Below, piece by piece: positions 43,709-48,244 of a stretch of 48,244 bases of DNA. The stretch comes from Paludibacteraceae bacterium. GTDB taxonomy: Bacteria > Bacteroidota > Bacteroidia > Bacteroidales > Paludibacteraceae. Position numbers and translations under genes: made by a program. The notes under the pieces were generated by a model. The model saw nothing but the letters and a program-made list of their open reading frames with translations, was not told where the DNA came from and ran no database searches. Location: assembly GCA_905235505.1 (NCBI GenBank), contig CAJOMJ010000010.1:21502-69745 (forward strand), given 5' to 3'. Position 1 is the first letter of the stretch; every line of letters begins with the position of its first letter.

Positions 43709-43805
43709 GCGACAAATTGTTAAATTCAGAGATAGCATACACTGAGCATGGAGTGAGCATACCGAGGGCATAGCGCCTATATGGAAAAAGCGACAAATTG
43801 TTAAA
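43709..43805. repeat. Pair of identical 16-bp direct repeats
   Basis: GCGACAAATTGTTAAA occurs at 43709-43724 and again at 43790-43805, 81 bp apart from start to start. The pair lies in the gap between the small secreted protein gene and the 3' end of the flavoprotein gene. No gene lies between the copies. It could mark an excision scar or binding sites. Confidence 0.75.
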
Positions 43806-43841
43806 AACGGAGGTTGCAGTAGGAGAGTAGTCAGCGGCGAC

Positions 43842-45518
43842 CTATAGGTGTGCAATGGCAAGTGCGGCATTGATTCCGTCGAGTGCACTGCTGGTTATTC
43901 CGCCGGCATAGCCTGCACCTTCGCCGCAAGGATAGAGACCAAGAATATCGGTGTGTTGCAAGGAGTCTTTGTCGCGGGGGATACGAACAGCACTGCTGCT
44001 GCGGCTCTCTACACCAAGAATGACAGCATCGTTGGTGAGGAAGCCCGGGTATTTGCGGTCGAAATCGCGGAATCCTTGTTGCAGTCGTTTACCTATGACA
44101 GGAGGCAGCCAGAGGTCAAGCCGGGAAGGCACAACACCCGGTAGGTAAGAGCAGGGTGGGAGGTCTTTGGACGGTTTACCCTCTACGAAGTCTTTTAGTC
44201 GTTGGCATGGCGCTTTGTTGGGAGTCTGACCATGTTGTGCAGCCAGTTGTTCGACATACTCCTGAAAACGAAGCCCTTCGAGACCATCGAAGGTGTTGAG
44301 ACGTGACAATGTCGTGTCTCTACGGAGGTTTTGAAGAGTAGCGGGGCGAGTGAGGTCTTCGGGGCGTATTTCCACTACTATGCCGGAGTTGGCGAAGGGG
44401 GAGTTGCGATGACTGGCGGACATGCCATTGACCACACAGCCATCACTCATGCTGCCTGCCGGAACGATATGCCCTCCGGGGCACATGCAGAAGGAATAGA
44501 CACCACGACCATCAACTTGCGTAACAAGCGAATAGGAGGCGTTGCCAAGCAGACGCACCAAGTCATCATCGGAGTCGGGCTTGTTTGCCCCATGTTCTTT
44601 CTTACCAAGGTGATACATGAGACGGTTGATGAGAGCCTGCGGGTGCTCGACGCGCACTCCCATAGCAAAGCCCTTGGTTTCGACACGAACTCCGTTGTCC
44701 ACGAGCATACGATAGGTGTCGTGAGCAGAGTGACCGATAGCGAGAATAACGGCTTCGCCAAGGTATTCAGTGCCGTCCTCGGTGATGACACCTGTTGCTT
44801 TGTTTTCAGTGTTGAGGGACTGAGCGTTGCCGGTCTCTATGAGCAGTTGTGTCACTTTAGTATTGAAGTGTATCTCACCGCCTTTGTTTATGACAGTCTC
44901 TCTTATATTCTTGATGATTGAGGGCAGTTTGTCGCTACCGATATGTGCGTGAGTCTCGTAGAGGATACTTTCGGGTGCGCCATGATAATGGAAAAGTTCC
45001 ATGACACGCTGCATGTCACCTCTTTTCTTGGAGCGGGAGAAGAGTTTGCCATCGGAGAAAGTGCCTGCACCACCTTCGCCGAAGCAGTAGTTGCTTTCAG
45101 GATTAAGACCTTCGTTGCGGTTGAGGAGAGCGATATCACGTTTTCTCTCAGACACTTCTTTTCCCCGCTCGAGGATGACGGGTTTAATGCCGTGTTCAAG
45201 CAGAGTGAGGGCGGCAAAGAGTCCTGCGGGTCCTGCACCTACGATGATTACCTGCCGTTTTGCAGAGTGAACATCCAGGTAGTCAGGAGAGAAGGCGGGA
45301 GTAGCAGGGGGAAGGGAGTTATCACTTATTCCTTTGACGACAGGTTGTACGGTCAGCAGGACTTTGATATTGCGCTGGCGTGCATCAACACTGCGCCGTA
45401 TGATTCTGACGTCTTCAATATCAGCAAAAGGCAGGTGCAACTGTTGTGCCACTGCCTTCTGTATTTGTTGTTTGTCAGCTGCCTGCTGAGGAGTCAATAT
45501 GAGTTGAATCTGATTCAA
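43842..45518 (-). CDS. FAD-dependent dehydrogenase of the COG2509 type
   Basis: A 558-residue flavoprotein whose reaction is not established for the family. An N-terminal segment of ~85 residues precedes the Rossmann FAD motif VIIVGAGPAGLFAA (GAGPAG at 94-99). Then come ILERGKEVSERKRDI and the characteristic NYCFGEGGAGTFSDGKL block. A second FAD contact lies near the C-terminus (LYPCGEGAGYAGGITSSA). The start must be the TTG at 45518: an in-frame TAA lies three codons upstream and no ATG follows before conserved sequence. The gene begins 24 bp after the recA stop and is probably cotranscribed with it. A link to recombination is not implied by the sequence. Confidence 0.88.
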   Translation of the reverse strand: MNQIQLILTPQQAADKQQIQKAVAQQLHLPFADIEDVRIIRRSVDARQRNIKVLLTVQPVVKGISDNSLPPATPAFSPDYLDVHSAKRQVIIVGAGPAGLFAALTLLEHGIKPVILERGKEVSERKRDIALLNRNEGLNPESNYCFGEGGAGTFSDGKLFSRSKKRGDMQRVMELFHYHGAPESILYETHAHIGSDKLPSIIKNIRETVINKGGEIHFNTKVTQLLIETGNAQSLNTENKATGVITEDGTEYLGEAVILAIGHSAHDTYRMLVDNGVRVETKGFAMGVRVEHPQALINRLMYHLGKKEHGANKPDSDDDLVRLLGNASYSLVTQVDGRGVYSFCMCPGGHIVPAGSMSDGCVVNGMSASHRNSPFANSGIVVEIRPEDLTRPATLQNLRRDTTLSRLNTFDGLEGLRFQEYVEQLAAQHGQTPNKAPCQRLKDFVEGKPSKDLPPCSYLPGVVPSRLDLWLPPVIGKRLQQGFRDFDRKYPGFLTNDAVILGVESRSSSAVRIPRDKDSLQHTDILGLYPCGEGAGYAGGITSSALDGINAALAIAHL

Positions 45519-45542
45519 ACGACTGACTTAGAGAGATTGCAA

Positions 45543-46544
45543 TTACTTCTTTTCTTTGACAGCCTCCATTATCTTCTGCTCCAGTTCGTCTGCGAGTTCG
45601 GGGTTGTCTTTGAGCAGTTGTTTGACGGCATCGCGCCCTTGTGCGAGTTTGGTGTCACCATAGGAGAACCAAGAGCCTGACTTCTTGATGATACCATATT
45701 CTACACCGAGGTCAACGATTTCTCCGACACGTGAGATACCCTCGCCGAACATGATGTCGAACTCAGCTTTCTTGAAGGGTGGAGCCACTTTGTTCTTCAC
45801 AATCTTGACGCGTGTTTGGTTACCGAGCACTTCTTCGCCGTCTTTGAGTTGCCCGACACGGCGAATGTCCATACGAACAGAAGCGTAGAATTTGAGGGCA
45901 TTACCACCGGTAGTAGTCTCAGGATTGCCAAACATGACACCGATTTTCTCACGGAGTTGGTTGATGAAGATGCAGGTGGTGTTGGTTTTGTTGATGGTGG
46001 CAGTGAGTTTGCGAAGTGCCTGGCTCATAAGTCTTGCCTGCAGACCTACTTTGTTGTCACCCATCTCTCCGTCAAGTTCAGCTTTGGGAGTAAGTGCGGC
46101 AACGGAGTCGATAACAATGATGTCGATAGCCGATGACCGAATCAGTTCGTCTGCAATCTCGAGGGCCTGCTCTCCGCTGTCGGGTTGTGAGATAAGCAGG
46201 TTGTCAACATCCACTCCGAGTTTCTCTGCATAGAAGCGGTCGAAGGCATGTTCAGCATCGATGATAGCGGCGATGCCTCCCTGTTTCTGTGCTTCAGCTA
46301 TGGCATGAATAGCGAGTGTGGTTTTACCGGAGGACTCAGGTCCATATATTTCTATGACGCGTCCGCGCGGGTATCCACCGACACCGAGTGCGAGATTGAG
46401 TCCGACTGAACCGGTGGGGATAACGGGAATGTCTTCTATTTTATCGTCGCCGAGTTTCATGATGGCACCTTTGCCGAAGTCTTTGTCAATCTTCGCCATT
46501 GCCATTTGTAGGGCTTTAAGTTTTTCTGCTGAAGGTTCTGCCAT
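45543..46544 (-). CDS. recA: RecA recombinase
   Basis: A 333-residue RecA that forms filaments on single-stranded DNA, drives strand exchange and promotes LexA-type self-cleavage where that exists. Walker A is GPESSGKT (68-75), the Walker B region is [12 protein letters not shown], the L2 region contains [18 protein letters not shown], and [13 protein letters not shown] is present. The C-terminal tail ([17 protein letters not shown]) is short and less acidic than in E. coli. The gene has its own promoter placed against the end of nth, and the COG2509 gene follows at 24 bp. I saw no obvious LexA-type operator. Confidence 0.99.
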   Translation of the reverse strand: MAEPSAEKLKALQMAMAKIDKDFGKGAIMKLGDDKIEDIPVIPTGSVGLNLALGVGGYPRGRVIEIYGPESSGKTTLAIHAIAEAQKQGGIAAIIDAEHAFDRFYAEKLGVDVDNLLISQPDSGEQALEIADELIRSSAIDIIVIDSVAALTPKAELDGEMGDNKVGLQARLMSQALRKLTATINKTNTTCIFINQLREKIGVMFGNPETTTGGNALKFYASVRMDIRRVGQLKDGEEVLGNQTRVKIVKNKVAPPFKKAEFDIMFGEGISRVGEIVDLGVEYGIIKKSGSWFSYGDTKLAQGRDAVKQLLKDNPELADELEQKIMEAVKEKK

Positions 46545-46600
46545 AGTGCTTATGAGTTTTATAGGTTAGTAAGTTGATATGTTATTAATTTATTTGATTG

Positions 46601-46632
46601 CAAAGGTAGTAAGAATAAAAGGATTATGCAAG
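46601..46632 (-). promoter_or_regulatory. Promoter of recA
   Basis: On the minus strand CTTG (46632-46629), a 20-bp spacer and TACCTTTG (46608-46601) fit the consensus well. The -33 element touches the 3' end of nth. The leader to the recA ATG is about 55-60 bases. Confidence 0.75.
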
Positions 46633-46634
46633 GG

Positions 46635-47282
46635 TTAGTTGCAAGTTTTTTCTTTCTGACAGAATCTGCACCAAGGTGTGAGTCCACATTCGCTGCATTT
46701 GGGGCGTCTGGCCTGGCAGACATATCGTCCGTGAAGCAGGAGCCAATGGTGTGCCTTAGGAATGATTTCTGCGGGGATATACTTCACCAACTGTCGTTCT
46801 GTCTGATAGGGGTTGCGGCTATTGGTGGTAAGTCCGATACGCTCGGAGACACGGAATATATGTGTATCGACTGCCATAGCAGGTTGCTCAAAGATGACTG
46901 CACAGACCACGTTGGCAGTTTTTCTACCTACTCCGGGGAGAGTCTGAAGGTCGTCGATGTTGTCGGGCACCTGTCCGTTGTAAGCCTCTACCAGTCGTTG
47001 TGCAGTGGCGAGTAGATGTCCGGCTTTGCTATTAGGGTAGCTAACGGAGTGAATATAAGTGAGTATGTCTTCTTTAGAGGCTTGCGCCATGGCTGCGGGT
47101 GTGGGGTAGGCATGAAAGAGTGCAGGTGTGACAAGATTGACGCGCTTGTCGGTGCATTGAGCTGAGAGCATGACGGCAATGAGGAGTTGGAAGGGATTCT
47201 CATAGTGCAGTTCGCTCTCTGCGGATTTCATGTTCTGCTGAAACCACGAAAGGCAGCCATCGAAGCGTTGTTTGGTAGTCAT
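46635..47282 (-). CDS. nth: Endonuclease III (DNA glycosylase/AP lyase)
   Basis: A 215-residue base-excision repair enzyme that removes oxidised pyrimidines and nicks abasic sites. The helix-hairpin-helix LPGVGRKTANVV carries catalytic Lys121, and VDTHIFRVSERIG carries catalytic Asp139. These positions match E. coli Lys120 and Asp138 within one residue. The 4Fe-4S cluster cysteines are at 189, 196, 199 and 205 (C-x6-C-x2-C-x5-C), with extra cysteines at 208 and 214. It starts 15 bp after the DUF4924-like gene and is probably the last gene of that unit. Confidence 0.98.
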   Translation of the reverse strand: MTTKQRFDGCLSWFQQNMKSAESELHYENPFQLLIAVMLSAQCTDKRVNLVTPALFHAYPTPAAMAQASKEDILTYIHSVSYPNSKAGHLLATAQRLVEAYNGQVPDNIDDLQTLPGVGRKTANVVCAVIFEQPAMAVDTHIFRVSERIGLTTNSRNPYQTERQLVKYIPAEIIPKAHHWLLLHGRYVCQARRPKCSECGLTPWCRFCQKEKTCN

Positions 47283-47297
47283 AATATAGTGATTGGG

Positions 47298-47768
47298 TTA
47301 GAGCGTTTCAGACTTTGCGTTTTCTTTGTAGGTCTTGCTAAGGTAGGCGAGCAGATGGCTGATTTGTTGCTGAAGGGCGGTGGTTGCAGGAGATATTTCT
47401 TTCTTCTGCATGCGAAGGAGCATAATGTTGTAGAGGAAGACGAACATCATGCTGAGGTCTGACTGTGAGGGATTGTCAGATTTGGATTTGAGTATGTTGA
47501 GTTGCGGCATAAGTTGCATGTATGCTGCGCGATAGGTGGCTTCGGTGTCAAGCAGTTCGAGGTGCAGGTCTTCGAGTTCCGAGAGTGCGTTAATGGCAAG
47601 TTGGACATGCCCTGAGTCGATTACACCTTCCTCGCGCATCATCTGTTGGAGGTCGCTGAGGAAGCGGTTTTGCTGCATTGCCTCGTCGGTTCCGAAGGCG
47701 CGCACCACATCTTCCATCTGCCAGAGGTAGAGGATGTATTCTGCGATATTGTCTTTTTTACTCTTCAT
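47298..47768 (-). CDS. DUF4924-like helical protein, function unknown
   Basis: A 156-residue soluble protein predicted to be almost wholly alpha-helical. Its opening, NIAEYILYLWQMEDVVRAF, resembles what I recall of the DUF4924 family found in Bacteroidetes. No signal peptide, membrane segment or catalytic motif is visible. It is packed between the S4-domain gene (12 bp) and nth (15 bp) on the same strand, so it is probably cotranscribed with them. The neighbours do not define its job. Confidence 0.75.
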   Translation of the reverse strand: MKSKKDNIAEYILYLWQMEDVVRAFGTDEAMQQNRFLSDLQQMMREEGVIDSGHVQLAINALSELEDLHLELLDTEATYRAAYMQLMPQLNILKSKSDNPSQSDLSMMFVFLYNIMLLRMQKKEISPATTALQQQISHLLAYLSKTYKENAKSETL

Positions 47769-47780
47769 GATTGGCTGTGT

Positions 47781-48188
47781 TTATTCGTCATCGTCGTCAA
47801 GAAAGTCAAGTTCGTAGTCATCGGAGAAGAAAGTCTCTATCTCGCGGCGGTCTTTCTTAGTGGGGCGCCCGGTGCCACGGTCTCTGCCTTGCTTACCGGC
47901 AAGACGCGCCATTTCGAGGAGTTCGAGTTGGTCGGGGGCGGTTATGTCCTGCATATACTCGGGCACAAGTCGGGCACCGAGACGGTTTTCGCTGAGTTGC
48001 AGTACTTTATATGTGAAAGTGATAGGATTTTTCCGAACGGAGAATACGTCTCCCACTTTGAAGGTACGAGAGGGTTTGAGTTGTGTGCCGTTCATAGTTA
48101 CACGCCCTTTCTTACAGGCATCGGCGGCGATAGAGCGCGTCTTGTAGATGCGCATGGCAAAGAGATATTTGTCAACTCTAACTTCCAT
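47781..48188 (-). CDS. S4-domain RNA-binding protein, Hsp15-like
   Basis: A 135-residue protein with an N-terminal S4 RNA-binding fold (RVDKYLFAMRIYKTRSIAADACKKGRVTMNG, residues ~4-34, then KVGDVFSVRKN). A basic linker (GKQGRDRGTGRPTKKDRRE) and a very acidic tail (DDYELDFLDDDDE) follow. Hsp15 binds stalled 50S subunits carrying a nascent chain; the same role is inferred here. It is the first gene of the minus-strand unit with the DUF4924-like gene and nth. The 56 bases upstream to the window edge show no clear promoter or recognisable gene end. Confidence 0.88.
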   Translation of the reverse strand: MEVRVDKYLFAMRIYKTRSIAADACKKGRVTMNGTQLKPSRTFKVGDVFSVRKNPITFTYKVLQLSENRLGARLVPEYMQDITAPDQLELLEMARLAGKQGRDRGTGRPTKKDRREIETFFSDDYELDFLDDDDE

Positions 48189-48244
48189 GATAGTTTGCAG
48201 GTTGTTTCAGTCGGGTAATTGCTTGAATTTATGTTAATCACATA

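Noticed and set aside
44943..45680. 245-codon plus-strand frame spanning the recA/flavoprotein junction
   Set aside because: It is antisense to two well-identified genes and shows no domain.

Overview
The window is a piece of a Bacteroidales chromosome, most like the gut or oral Prevotellaceae and their relatives, though genus cannot be fixed by eye. The evidence is: Bacteroidetes-type promoters (TTTG, about 20 bp, TAnnTTTG) before most transcription units and no clear Shine-Dalgarno sites; a SusC/SusD pair; type IX secretion (T9SS) C-terminal sorting tails; a TamL-type lipoprotein barrel; and a DUF4924-like protein. I see no rRNA, tRNA, CRISPR array, insertion sequence or phage gene.

Layout. 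(1) 1-2392, minus strand: tamL, then the first 28 codons of rnhB, cut by the window edge. (2) 2846-28174, plus strand: a 25-kb surface-protein region. It holds a 3759-residue modular adhesin; a run of five closely spaced genes (a small outer-membrane barrel, a barrel-OmpA fusion with a TolA-like charged segment, two tandemly duplicated ~1100-residue adhesins, and a C10 cysteine protease); and a second barrel-OmpA fusion under its own promoter. The adhesins share a short two-cysteine repeat, and at least three of the four secreted proteins end in a T9SS type A tail. (3) 28377-31557: a wza/wzc-like polysaccharide export pair with no sugar-synthesis genes beside it. (4) 31955-34006, minus strand: topoisomerase III. 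(5) 34168-43606: a small pectin-utilisation locus of susC, susD, a PL1-type pectate lyase lipoprotein, a convergent GH28 polygalacturonase, and a small secreted protein divergent from it. No regulator lies inside it. (6) 43842-48188, minus strand: housekeeping genes, as two units: hsp15-like, DUF4924-like and nth; then recA and a COG2509 flavoprotein.

How the genes may work together. In region 2 the secreted adhesins would cross the outer membrane by the T9SS, while the barrel-OmpA proteins span the outer membrane and grip peptidoglycan. The pairing resembles in outline the SprB/SprF adhesin-partner logic of gliding bacteria, but uses type A tails and barrel-CRD-OmpA fusions. Three promoters in this region share the same extended core (TAAnTTTGCAAGC), which suggests joint expression. 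In region 5 the PL1 lyase and the GH28 enzyme would cut pectic galacturonans and SusCD would import the products. This region is the best candidate in the window for something not yet described as a system; its function is inference.
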